A stretch of 64,000 nt of DNA from the NCBI RefSeq assembly GCF_001941865.1, contig NZ_CP016162.1, forward strand, positions 1,488,001 through 1,552,000, written 5' to 3'. Below the pieces are notes generated by a model. It saw only the letters and a list, made by a program, of their open reading frames with translations, did no database searches and was not told the origin of the DNA. Position 1 is the stretch's first letter. The number at the start of each line of letters is the position of its first letter. Origin of the DNA: Pseudomonas alcaliphila JAB1 (GTDB lineage Bacteria > Pseudomonadota > Gammaproteobacteria > Pseudomonadales > Pseudomonadaceae). Positions 1 to 8,313 of the stretch are shown in pieces. The translations under genes were made by a program, and so were the position numbers.

Positions 1-2
1 AT

Positions 3-815
3 CTGTTCATCGGCACCGAGGGCACGCTGGGCATCATCACGCAGGCCGTGCTCCGCCTGCATCCGGGCGTCTCGGGCGCCAATACCGCGTTGGTAGCCGC
101 GCCCGATTTCGGCTCGGCCATCAAGCTGCTGCGCCATGCGCAGCACCTCCTGGGCGGCCGGGTCAGCGCATTCGAGATGATGTGGCAGGACTACTATGCC
201 GCGGCCACAACCGCCGGCGGCATCGCCGCGCCGCTGCCGGCCACGTATCCACTATACGTGCTGCTGGACCTGCAGGCGGCCGCACCCGAAGAGGATGCGG
301 CGCGCTTCGAGGCGATGTTGGAACACGCGCTGGCCGAAGGCTGGATCGCCGACGCCGCCGTGGCCCAATCTCACACGCAGACCCAAGCCTTCTGGGAACT
401 GCGCGATGCCATCTCCGAGATGCTGCGCACCTTCGCGCCCACCATCAACTTCGACGTGTCCGCGCCCATCTCGGGCATCGAGGAATGCGTGGCCCGGATG
501 CGCGAGGCGCTGGCGCGCGATTTCCCCGGCGTTCGGGCGATCTACTTCGGCCACGTCGGCGACGGCAACGTGCATATCGTGGTGGGTTCGCTGCCGACTG
601 ACGACCGCAAGACCGAACAGCGCATCGAGGCCGCATTCTACGCTATCGTGCGCAGCCTGTCGGGATCGGTCTCGGCCGAGCACGGCATTGGGCTGCACAA
701 GCGGCCGTGGTTGCACTACAGCCGCAATCCGGCGGAGCTGTCCTTGATCGCGACGGTGAAGCGCGCGCTCGATCCGCACGGGATCATGAATCCGGGGAAG
801 ATTCTGGCGTCTTGA
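3..815 (+). CDS. FAD-linked oxidase (GlcD / D-lactate dehydrogenase type), C-terminal part
   Basis: The 5' end lies outside the window, but the frame is open from base 3. It begins with FIGTEGTLGIIT, the end of the FAD-binding PCMH domain of glycolate oxidase/D-2-hydroxyacid dehydrogenases. The FAD-oxidase C-terminal domain follows, with YFGHVGDGNVH and SAEHGIG (the usual metal/substrate histidine region) and the typical end PHGIMNPGKIL. The family oxidises D-2-hydroxyacids such as D-lactate, glycolate or D-2-hydroxyglutarate; the substrate cannot be told here. It is the only clearly housekeeping-like gene in the window, so it may be chromosomal flank next to the ICE, though it could also be cargo. 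A 7-bp GC stem at 827-842 lies just downstream but has no adjacent T-run. Confidence 0.85.
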   Translation: MFIGTEGTLGIITQAVLRLHPGVSGANTALVAAPDFGSAIKLLRHAQHLLGGRVSAFEMMWQDYYAAATTAGGIAAPLPATYPLYVLLDLQAAAPEEDAARFEAMLEHALAEGWIADAAVAQSHTQTQAFWELRDAISEMLRTFAPTINFDVSAPISGIEECVARMREALARDFPGVRAIYFGHVGDGNVHIVVGSLPTDDRKTEQRIEAAFYAIVRSLSGSVSAEHGIGLHKRPWLHYSRNPAELSLIATVKRALDPHGIMNPGKILAS

Positions 816-1128
816 GTGGGGGTGGTGGCGGCGGTCGCCGCCTGATGGGTGCTGCAAGAGATTTTTTTGAAGAAAAAATTTACGGTCACCCCGTTTCTGC
901 AATACTGACCAGCGATGATTCTATGGCTTGCGTAAATCTATCCGGCGCCTCGTTTGGGCTGCCTCGCGCCACGATGAGAGTCGCGCCTGGTGATCCTGAC
1001 AAGCCGGCGGCTTCGAAAGCCGTTTTTTATGTCAGGTTCTTCACCAAGCCGGTGGCCGTTCACGTCATCGGTTGTTCAGCATCGCAAAACCTGGAAGGGT
1101 GTTCCGTGGTACAGCTGTAATGGCCGGA
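816..1128. other. Intergenic, no gene recognised
   Basis: This lies between the oxidase stop and the end of the IS110 remnant. It holds a perfect 7-bp stem (827-833 with 836-842) and A/T runs near 862-880, but no ORF I recognise. I looked here for a tRNA-gene 3' end that could be an ICE attachment site and saw none. Confidence 0.5.
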
Positions 1129-2180
1129 TCAGGCGGCGTAGACGACTGGCCCTGCTTCGAATTCCGAGTGGTTGGCAGCGATCGCCCAGGCGATTCGGGC
1201 GAACTTGTTGGCCAGGGCGCACACCACTACATTCGAGTGATTCGAGCGGCGTCGCTCTCGTAGCGAACGGACCCAGTCGGCCAGGGCGCCCTGCTGATGC
1301 TTCAGGCGCTGCGGCTAGACCCGGGCGCATTGCACTAGAAGTCGCCGCAAATTCTTGTCCCCTCGTTTGCTCATCCCCAGCAAATTGGCTCGACCGCCGG
1401 TGCTGTGCTGGCGGGGCACCAGCCCCACCGATGCCGCGAAATCACGGCTGCCGCCATACTGCTTGCCATCGCCATTTCGGCCGATAACAGGCTGGCCGTG
1501 ATCGGGCCGACACAGGGAATCGTCAGCAAGCGACTCCCCAGGTCATCTTCCTCAAGCTGGGTGGTCATTTCCTTGTCCAGTGCCTTGATCTGTCCGTCCA
1601 GATAGCGTGAATGCTGATGCAGGCGCGTTAGGAGTGCGACCAGCCGAGGCGGCAGCTCATGCTCATCCAACGTGCTCGGCAGTCGTCTGACCAGCGATAG
1701 TCCCTTGGGCAGGCTGATGCCGAACTCCAGCAGGAAACCGTGGGCCTGGTTGGCCGTCTTGGTACGATCACGCACCAGCGAATCACGCATCCGGTGCAAT
1801 ACCGAAAGCGTTTGCCGGGCCTCGGTCTTGGGCGAGACGAAGCGCATGCTGGGCCGCGAGGCGGCTTCGCAGATCGCTTCGGCATCAATGAAGTCGTTCT
1901 TGTTGCCCTTGACGAAAGGACGCACGAACTGCGGCGAGATCAATTTCACTTGATGCCCGAGCGCCGTCAGTTGGCGCGCCATAAAGTGCGCTCCGGCGCA
2001 GGCTTCCATCACCACCGTGCAAGCCGGCAGGATGCCAAGCAATCGCATCATTTGCTGGCGTGTCGCTTTCGTGCGAAAGATCTTCCGGCCAGAACCGTCT
2101 TTTCCGTGTAGATGAAAGCTTTGCTTGCCCGGATCAATCCCTACCAGTGCAACTGCGCTCGTGATGATGGCCTCCGAAAT
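1129..2180 (-). pseudogene. IS110-family transposase, inactivated
   Basis: A DEDD transposase of the IS110 family. The N-terminal RuvC-like domain is recognisable from VGIDPGKQSFHLHG, with VMEACAGAH and NDFIDAEAI further in. The C-terminal helix-hairpin-helix (Transposase_20) domain starts at LLTIPCVGPITASLL. The frame breaks after SAEM near 1480, where one G is missing. The next frame continues with GDGKQYGGSRDFAASVGL, meets an in-frame TAG after LLVQCARV, then runs on to a stop at 1129-1131. One frameshift plus one nonsense codon make a complete protein impossible. No ATG lies at the expected start: GGAG precedes ATC codons near 2165-2180, so the start may also be mutated. Element ends were not located. 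Confidence 0.85.
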
Positions 2181-2520
2181 AAAAACACCCTGCGAAAGTG
2201 TGCCCTCGGAGGGTGGGGATGACCATCTCATTAACCCGAATCTCGAACGCGCGGAACCCACCAGGCAGCAAAAGCCACCGATCTTCTCGGCATGCAGCCA
2301 ACTACCCTGGCTGCTGCCCAGCTCCACGCTGATCCTCCGCGCCGTTTCGCAAACTACCGGTATCAGCCTGCATGCGCTTTTCATCCATGTATTCGAGCGT
2401 GCTGGACAGGCTGCTCGCGGCGACGGTCTTGCGGCTGCCGCCGCGTATCGACAGTAAGCGCCCCCCCTTTTGCTCGAACACCCCGCCCTGCATCCTGTGC
2501 TTTTCCAGTAGGGGATTTAT
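2181..2520. other. Junction DNA between IS110 and IS66 remnants
   Basis: No gene is recognised. The part next to the IS110 transposase start may include that element's non-coding end, where IS110-group elements encode a bridge RNA. The rest could be the left flank of the decayed IS66. Open frames here have no family signature I recognise. Confidence 0.35.
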
Positions 2521-3785
2521 ATGGAAACGATGCACGCGCGCCGCGAGTCCTGGGCTCGGCATGTTCAGGCCTGGCAGGACAGCGGGCTGACGCAGTTGCT
2601 TATTGCCAGTAGCATGCGCTCAAACCCGAGGCACTGGCCTACTGGATCAGACGCAGCAAGCGGGCGGCCACGCCGCTTACCCTGGTGCCCGTGGCAGCGG
2701 CAGCGGCAGGGGTGTGGCTGCTGCAGGCATGCCAGTGGCTGGCGGTTGGCGTTGCCGGCGGACGTCGATGCAAGCTGGTTGGCCGGATTGCTGCGGGGGA
2801 TGGCCTGACGCGAATGCCGGCCCAGGTTTGGCTGGTGGCCGACCGATCAACATGCGCTTGGGGATCGACGGGCTTTGGTGCACCTTCAGCAGGCCCTCGG
2901 GCGACCACCCTGCGATGGCACGACCTATGCCTTTCGCAATCGGCACGGCTCGCGGCTCAAGCTGTTGCAGAAGGACGGCACCGGTGTGTGGTTGGGTCAG
3001 CGCCGTCTGCATCAAGGCCGTTTTCGCTAGTTCCATGCCGCCGAATGCAGCGCCGCGCTGGTCAAGATCGGCGAAGACATCAGCGAGCAGCTCGACCTGA
3101 TCCTGGCCAGGTCCTTCGTCCACCGGCACAGTCGCCCGCAATAAGCCTGCCGCCCGTGCGAAAGCATCAGCGCCGCGCCGGTTCCGCCAGCAGTGATCGA
3201 AGGCGGCATGGCCGCCCCTGACCTGACCGCCTGCCGCTCTACCGCCTCGAACAGATCGCTGCCCGTGACGGCGTCACCCTGCCCGTTCGGCCCTCGCCGA
3301 GTGAGTCGGGCGCTACGGCGTGGCCTTGAGCCCCTGGTGGATCGGCTGCGCGCCTTATTGCTCCAACGCCAGGTGCTGCATGCCGATGAAACTCCCTCTG
3401 CAGCAACTCAATCCCGGCGAGGGGAAAACCAAACGCCCCTATCTCTGGGCCTACTCTGGGCCTACCGCAGCAACGACCTGGAGCCCAGTGACAGCCGAGG
3501 CCTTGCGGCGCATCGCCGATCTCTATGCCCTCGATTGGCGCGCCCCCGCACTCGACGCGGCCGTCCGGCAGCTGCTGCGTGAACAGAAAGCCCTGCCCAA
3601 ACTGCAGGCCCTACACGACCGGCTGCAGCTACCGCGCCGCCGCCATCCAGAGCGTGCTGGCCACCACCAGACTGAACGGTCTCGAGCCCGGCGCCTGGCT
3701 CAAGGACACCCCGGGAAAAACTGCCCATCTGGCCCAACAGCCAGATCGAGGAGCTGTTGCCCCTCGGCGTCTCAACCTGAGTAAC
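2521..3785 (+). mobile_element. Decayed IS66-family element (tnpA-tnpB-tnpC remnants)
   Basis: Three broken IS66 genes follow one another. A TnpA-like piece starts at 2521 (RRESWARHVQAWQDSGLTQ) and continues after a frame break with HALKPEALAYWIRRSKRA. At 2820-3030 a TnpB piece reads MRLGIDGL, then CDGTTYAFRNRHGSRLKLL and GVWLGQRRLHQGRFR before a stop. From about 3060 a TnpC piece reads IGEDISEQLDL, then YRLEQIAARDGVTL, VDRLRALLLQRQVLHADETP and finally TRLNGLEPGAWLKDT near 3660-3715. The repeated frame changes show it is long inactive. Related IS66 fragments occur near 30000 and 52400. Confidence 0.85.
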
Positions 3786-3983
3786 GATGGGACGGCTGGA
3801 CGCTCACCTTTTTTCATAAGACGAGCCGAAAACGGGCACCTACCCACAGCATGGGTTCGCGGAGGCGGGCTTAACCGTGATCGGTTGCTAAATGGGGGGC
3901 GATGCCGCTCAGCATGCGCTTAATGCAGCTCACGACCTGCTCAACCTAGATTGCTAATTCCCGGCTTGGATAGGGGGCAGGTT
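3786..3983. other. Intergenic between IS66 remnant and traI, nothing recognised
   Basis: In ICEclc-type elements the relaxase gene lies close to one element end, so this is where an attachment site might be expected. I could not identify one, nor a terminator for traI. Confidence 0.4.
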
Positions 3984-5804
3984 TTACAGAGGGTTCGCGC
4001 TTGGTAAGAAGTCCTCATGCAGGAGCCGCAGGTATGGGTTGTCTGGCGGCGTCTCCTGGAACAGCGCATCCGGGCTGGCGAGCAGGTAGCCGTGCAGCCG
4101 GCGCGACTTGCGCGGCCCCGTGACTTCGCAGGTCCAGATGTTCAGCCCGCTCGGCTGCTTGCGGTGCTGTCCCAGCTTCTCGAAGCGCTTCTGTACCCAC
4201 TGCCACCCCTCCAGCTTCTCCTGCTTGGCCAGCGCGACGACTTGAAGGTACTCCTGCGCGTAGCGCTGGAACACGCCGGGGCTGACGAGGTAGCTCGTAC
4301 CGGCGACGGTATGCACCAGGGCCCTGGCGTCGTTGATGATGAGCTTGCGCGTCTGGATGCTCTGACGCAGCCAAGCCATGAAGTGCGCCCCGGAGGGCTC
4401 CGTGCGATCCTGGGCAGGCGCGAGGCTCATCTGCGGCGGGGGCACGGTCGAAGGGGCCGGCTCGGGCTCGGCAACAGTGGAGCTCGGGATCTCCGGTTCC
4501 GTGGGTGGAGCGGCGTCGCCCAGCAGGTCGAGCAGCGCGGCCACGCCGGTGTCCATGGCTGCGGATGGGATCGGCGCCGCGCTCGCGGGTGCAGCTTCGG
4601 TGCCTTCCACGCGCGGCCCATCGGCCACCCCCGGCGCCTGCGGCTCCGCCTGTTCCGCTTCGACCTGCACACGGCCTGCGAACGGCGCCGGCCGGTCGGC
4701 GGCATCCCAGATCATCGCCGGCGAGAGTTTCAGGAAGGTGAAGGCGTGCGACCAGCCGGCGTCGCTGGTGACGGTAGCCTTCCAGATCGCCTTGCCATCC
4801 GGCGTCGGTTGCACGACGCCGTGATCCTGCAGCACGTTGAACACCGCCGTGTTGCTCGCGGGGATGCCGTCGATGCCCTGCGACAGCAGATGTGCGCGCA
4901 GCTTGTCGGAGACGGTCTTGCTCACCAGCCACAAGGCGTCTTGGGTCAGCCAACCGTCCGCCGGGCCGGCCTGGTTCAACTTGAACTCCTCCTTGAGCAG
5001 GTAGCGCAAGCCGTCGAGCAATTTGCGTTGCAGCGCATGCTTGGGCGCCGCCAGCGCCTTGCTGGGATCGCCGCCGAGTTCTTGGGCGACCGATGCCTGG
5101 TCGGCCTGCACGACCAGCTCGCCGAGCGTGCCGGCGTGCTCGTACTGGCCGGCCAGTACGTACAGCAGCGCGGCCCAGAGGTCGGAATAGCCGCTGAGCC
5201 AGTCGAAGATGTCTCGATCGAGAAGGCGCGCGTAGAGCAGCCCGGTGGCGGCGCTGTGCAGGCGGTACTCACGCTCCTTTCGGTAATGAAAGCGGTAGGG
5301 CTTACGCAGTGGGCCGTGCCAGGGATGCCAGACGCTGCCGTCGACATGCTCGACGTGCAGATCGACGGCAATCTTGCCGATGTCGTGCAGCAGGGCCGCG
5401 TAGGCCGTGCCTGCGGTCCAGGCTTCGGCCTGGGCCGCCTGTGCCTCTGGCGTGACGCCCGCAGGCAGCAGGTATGACTGCCGCAATTTCAGCGCATAGG
5501 CGACGATTTCCAGGCCGTGGTCCAGCATGCCGCCCGGATAGGCGTGGTGGTGGTTCTCGGAGGCCGGGAACTTCTGGACCAGCTCGGCGTAGCGTTCCAG
5601 TGGGGCGAGGTAGAGCGTGGCGAACTGTCGGCGCGAGAGCGATGTGCGCTGCCAGATGCGTTCCAGCAGTTTCCGCCGGCGCGGCGAGGCCAGCAGCGAT
5701 GCGGCCGACTCGGGCCGCATCGACCCTTTCGGAGTTTCGATGGCGGATGTGGGCGGTGTGCCGGCGGTGGGTGGCACCCGTTTGCGCTGGAACAGCGAGA
5801 GCAT
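3984..5804 (-). CDS. traI: TraI relaxase, MobH family (ICE type)
   Basis: About 606 aa from the ATG at 5804, which follows a G-rich ribosome-binding site (GGGGG, 5 nt upstream). The frame stays open to 5990, but that leader encodes only a Lys/Gly/Arg-rich tract and is probably non-coding. The N-terminal TraI_2 region has the HD-type metal motifs of MobH relaxases: GGMLDHGLEI (His about residue 95) and LLHDIGK (His-Asp about 140). The Pro/Glu/Ala-rich linker (about residues 395-490) leads into a C-terminal TraI_2_C-like domain (LIINDARALVHTV to the end). The family nicks oriT and leads the transferred strand into the G-type T4SS. It is the last gene of the transfer block, separated from it by the abiE cargo and DUF3742. 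Confidence 0.88.
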   Translation of the reverse strand: MLSLFQRKRVPPTAGTPPTSAIETPKGSMRPESAASLLASPRRRKLLERIWQRTSLSRRQFATLYLAPLERYAELVQKFPASENHHHAYPGGMLDHGLEIVAYALKLRQSYLLPAGVTPEAQAAQAEAWTAGTAYAALLHDIGKIAVDLHVEHVDGSVWHPWHGPLRKPYRFHYRKEREYRLHSAATGLLYARLLDRDIFDWLSGYSDLWAALLYVLAGQYEHAGTLGELVVQADQASVAQELGGDPSKALAAPKHALQRKLLDGLRYLLKEEFKLNQAGPADGWLTQDALWLVSKTVSDKLRAHLLSQGIDGIPASNTAVFNVLQDHGVVQPTPDGKAIWKATVTSDAGWSHAFTFLKLSPAMIWDAADRPAPFAGRVQVEAEQAEPQAPGVADGPRVEGTEAAPASAAPIPSAAMDTGVAALLDLLGDAAPPTEPEIPSSTVAEPEPAPSTVPPPQMSLAPAQDRTEPSGAHFMAWLRQSIQTRKLIINDARALVHTVAGTSYLVSPGVFQRYAQEYLQVVALAKQEKLEGWQWVQKRFEKLGQHRKQPSGLNIWTCEVTGPRKSRRLHGYLLASPDALFQETPPDNPYLRLLHEDFLPSANPL

Positions 5805-5839
5805 GACGACCCCCGGATGACGGGCTGATCGGGGCGCCT

Positions 5840-5945
5840 TTTGGCCTTTTCGGGTAGGGCCTTTCCCCTTGGCCCCGTTCCCTTGCCCCTTCCCAGCCCT
5901 TTGGCCTTTGGCCTTTGTCGGAAGCCTTTGGGTATAGGGCCGCTG
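5840..5945 (-). other. G-rich repeat tract upstream of traI with a G-quadruplex motif
   Basis: The minus strand between the abiEii stop and the traI start repeats the unit AAAGGCC and contains four closely spaced G-runs (complement of 5880-5899, loops of 2, 2 and 3 nt), a canonical G-quadruplex pattern. This is visible directly in the sequence. Its role is unknown: oriT-associated DNA, a structured traI leader, or recombination scar are all possible. Confidence 0.5.
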
Positions 5946-6014
5946 CTTCGCGGATGCCACGATGAATGCGGCATGGGGCAGGCCCGACAAGCGGGGAATA
6001 CTTCTGTCGCCGCG

Positions 6015-6935
6015 TCAGATCTGGCCCAGGCCGGCATCGAGCGCAGCGGCTTGCGCGGCGAAGTCCTTGGGGCGCTTCTTGCGAAAGGTCTCCAGGTTGT
6101 TGAGCTTCCAGCGCAGTGCCGGCAGTTGCGCGGCGTGCTGGCATTGCATCAGCGACCAGTCCGGTTCTGCGCGTACCAGGCCGCTCAGGAACCGCCTGTG
6201 CGCCTTCGTCAGCCGTTGCTGCAACTCGCGTCGCAACTGCGCGCGAGCCTCCAGCAGCGTGTCCAAGGGGCAGTCCACTTCGGCCATACCGACAAAGGCC
6301 CGTTCGTACTCGCCGGCGATGTCCTTGTCGTTGCCGAACAGCACTTCGTGGGGCGGTCGGTTGTGGCCCGCCAGATAGATCACGAAGCACTCGACCATGC
6401 CGTCGCTGATGTCGCCCGACTCAAAGAGCTGCCACACGTCGAACAGGTCGCGGGGGTGCTGCCGATCCAGCGCGGCCACCAGCTTGCTGGCATACAGCTC
6501 GTCTGGTGCCAGGATCGGCACGTCCAACTCGATGCCGAACAGATCGCTGGTCCTAGCACTCAGCGGCCGCCGCTCAACGGGCAGCACGCTGCCTCGGAAC
6601 ACGACGTTGACCTCGATCTTCACCTGGTTGGCGTCGTTCTCGACGATCAGCTTGGTGTCCCCCAGGTCCTTGGCGCGAACCAGGCGTGTCTGCACGCCCA
6701 GTGGTGCAACGCGCGTGGCGATGGCGGCCAGCTCCTGGTTGATGGCTTGCAGCGCTTCGTCGCGCGGCGTCTGCCAAGGGAGGTACACCACGTCGATGTC
6801 TACCGACAGGCGCGGCATGTCCCGCACGAAGAGGTTGATGGCCGTGCCGCCCTTCATGGCGAAGATGTCGTTGGCGAACACGTCAGGCGCGACGGCCAGC
6901 AGCAGGCGAACGGTGTCCGCGTAGGTCTTATCCAT
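6015..6935 (-). CDS. abiEii: AbiEii-type nucleotidyltransferase toxin
   Basis: 306 aa. The nucleotidyltransferase fold shows as KGGTAINLF (residues 28-36) and SVDIDV (44-49), giving the paired acidic residues. A later block, LAPDELYASKLVAALDRQHPRDLFDVW, holds the conserved Lys and Asp of the AbiEii/DUF1814 family. AbiEii toxins modify cellular targets with nucleotides and arrest growth, giving phage abortive infection or stabilising the host element. It overlaps the upstream antitoxin gene by 8 bp, as in AbiE operons. It sits between DUF3742 and traI, which looks like a cargo slot in this ICE. Length is normal and the motifs are intact, so it is probably functional. Confidence 0.9.
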   Translation of the reverse strand: MDKTYADTVRLLLAVAPDVFANDIFAMKGGTAINLFVRDMPRLSVDIDVVYLPWQTPRDEALQAINQELAAIATRVAPLGVQTRLVRAKDLGDTKLIVENDANQVKIEVNVVFRGSVLPVERRPLSARTSDLFGIELDVPILAPDELYASKLVAALDRQHPRDLFDVWQLFESGDISDGMVECFVIYLAGHNRPPHEVLFGNDKDIAGEYERAFVGMAEVDCPLDTLLEARAQLRRELQQRLTKAHRRFLSGLVRAEPDWSLMQCQHAAQLPALRWKLNNLETFRKKRPKDFAAQAAALDAGLGQI

Positions 6936-7686
6936 GAGGTCTCAGGCTCAGCAAGGTGCCGTCATCGAGCCGGCTCATCCAGCGCGTGTTGCTGCCGGTG
7001 CGAACCGGGTACTGCTCCAGCAGAGCATCGACATCCACGAGGCTGGTCTCGCGCGCCCAGGTGAGGAACAGGCGCACGGCCTTCACGCTGGCGCAGCAGG
7101 ACAGCAGTTGCCCGAGTAAGTCCTTGCGGGGGGAACGCAGTCCATCAAAGATGTTGCGGGCCTCTTCGAGGCTCTGCTTGGCGCCGGCTTCGTACAGCAG
7201 TTCCAGAACGGCACGCTCGGAGGCAGCCACCCGCAGATCCTCGGGCAGGCCAGGCGGCGTGGTCAGGGTCATGCTGGCCAGCGCCGTGTCCGGCCAGTCG
7301 AACAGGCGGGCGTGGACGTAGCGGGCCGGAAAGCGCGCGGTGAACCAGGCCGGCAACGCGAAACGACCGTCGCCCCACAGTACCAGCGTCTCCCGGCTGC
7401 CCAGGTTGTGGCGCACGCCCTGCAGGGCCAGGGCGCTCTTGCCGCCGACGTGCAGGCCGGGCACGCGCTGTTGCAGGAACTTCAGCGCACTGTAGACCCC
7501 GAATTCATCGTTCGGGAAGGCATAGACGCCATGGGCCAGGCGCACGAGCCACCCGCCGTCGGCATAGTGGGCGGCAAGCTGGGGCGACACCCCGAACTGA
7601 CTCAGGGTGGCGAGGTCGAACGGCGCCCCGCGGGGGAGTCCGGCCTGCAGCCGCTTGATTACCTGGTGCCTAGAATTTCCATCCAT
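6928..7686 (-). CDS. abiEi: AbiEi-type antitoxin / transcriptional repressor
   Basis: About 252 aa from the ATG at 7686. The N-terminal winged-helix part covers roughly residues 1-80 (LSQFGVSPQLAAHYADGGWL, then GVYAFPNDE). The AbiEi C-terminal domain follows (GGKSALALQGVRHNLG, RVAASERAVLELLYEAG, ARNIFDGLRSPRK). The family represses its own promoter and neutralises AbiEii without a stable toxin-antitoxin complex (type IV systems). The abiEii start overlaps its stop. A perfect palindrome lies immediately upstream of the start codon and could be its operator. The frame extends further upstream, but that part has no antitoxin similarity. Confidence 0.88.
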   Translation of the reverse strand: MDGNSRHQVIKRLQAGLPRGAPFDLATLSQFGVSPQLAAHYADGGWLVRLAHGVYAFPNDEFGVYSALKFLQQRVPGLHVGGKSALALQGVRHNLGSRETLVLWGDGRFALPAWFTARFPARYVHARLFDWPDTALASMTLTTPPGLPEDLRVAASERAVLELLYEAGAKQSLEEARNIFDGLRSPRKDLLGQLLSCCASVKAVRLFLTWARETSLVDVDALLEQYPVRTGSNTRWMSRLDDGTLLSLRPHG

Positions 7687-7700
7687 GCTATAAAAATAGC
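7687..7700. promoter_or_regulatory. Palindrome abutting the abiEi start, candidate AbiEi operator
   Basis: GCTATAAAAATAGC is a perfect inverted repeat directly next to the start codon, in an AT-rich patch that could also hold a -10 element. AbiEi proteins autorepress by binding inverted repeats upstream of their operon. Assigning this site is inference. Confidence 0.4.
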
Positions 7701-7916
7701 ACGGAATCCAATCAGCCCCTAGAGGTATCGCAAGAGCCTCACAGGGAAAGTAGCATAAGGTTTGATTTCTATTGCAAAATCTAATCATCTTGGCGACACC
7801 CGAGCCAGCCTGGCTCTGCCAGCCGCAACCCACCCGCCCTCCTGATCGCGGTCTATGCTGGAGGGCAAGCCACAACCGGCCGCTCCTGAGGTGAGGCACC
7901 ACTGAAACCGAGGCAC

Positions 7917-8285
7917 ATGAGCATGACCACCAACACGCACAACGGGCGCTGGAGCCACCGGCTGGGCCGGGGGGCTGGCCGTGCCTGGCGTGGATACCAG
8001 CGCCGCGAGCAGCGTGTCGCCGGCCGGCTGGTGACGCGCGGGGTGCCCGCAGGCGCGGCGACGGCGGTGCTCTGGATCGTCAAGCTGGCCGTGCTTGGCA
8101 TGCTGCTCTACACCGTATCCTGGCTCGTCCTGCTGCTGGCCTTTGCGGTGGTCGCCACATGGTTCGCGCGGAATGCCGATGCGGATGACGAGAAGCAGCC
8201 GGAACTTAGAGACGGACACTCGGGCGTCGGCCTGTACGACAAAGATGACTGGCGGATCGACATGGGCGATCCCGACGAGCCGTAG
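7917..8285 (+). CDS. DUF3742 family ICE protein
   Basis: 122 aa, the only plus-strand gene of the transfer block. A basic N-terminus (HRLGRGAGRAWRGYQRREQ) is followed by two hydrophobic stretches at about residues 43-85 (AATAVLWIVKLAVLGMLLYT and WLVLLLAFAVVATWF). The acidic tail ends in GLYDKDDWRIDMGDPDEP, the tail typical of DUF3742 proteins of ICEclc/PFGI-1 elements. It faces the TraG-like gene, with 28 bp between the two stops and no obvious terminator. Function is unknown; its place between the T4SS genes and traI is conserved. Confidence 0.8.
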   Translation: MSMTTNTHNGRWSHRLGRGAGRAWRGYQRREQRVAGRLVTRGVPAGAATAVLWIVKLAVLGMLLYTVSWLVLLLAFAVVATWFARNADADDEKQPELRDGHSGVGLYDKDDWRIDMGDPDEP

Positions 8286-8313
8286 CCGCCGCATCAGCGC
8301 GAGAGAGTGCTCC

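Noticed and set aside
827..842. Terminator after the FAD-linked oxidase gene
   Set aside because: The GC stem is perfect, but the first T-run is more than 20 nt downstream, so it does not fit an intrinsic terminator.
4017..5477. 486-aa plus-strand open frame opposite traI
   Set aside because: Antisense shadow of the GC-rich relaxase gene with repetitive Arg/Leu/Gln composition and no family motif; the minus-strand frame has clear MobH motifs.
5805..5990. Longer N-terminus for TraI
   Set aside because: The extension encodes a Lys/Gly/Arg repeat from the G-rich tract, and the ATG at 5804 has a good ribosome-binding site, so the extension is treated as leader DNA.
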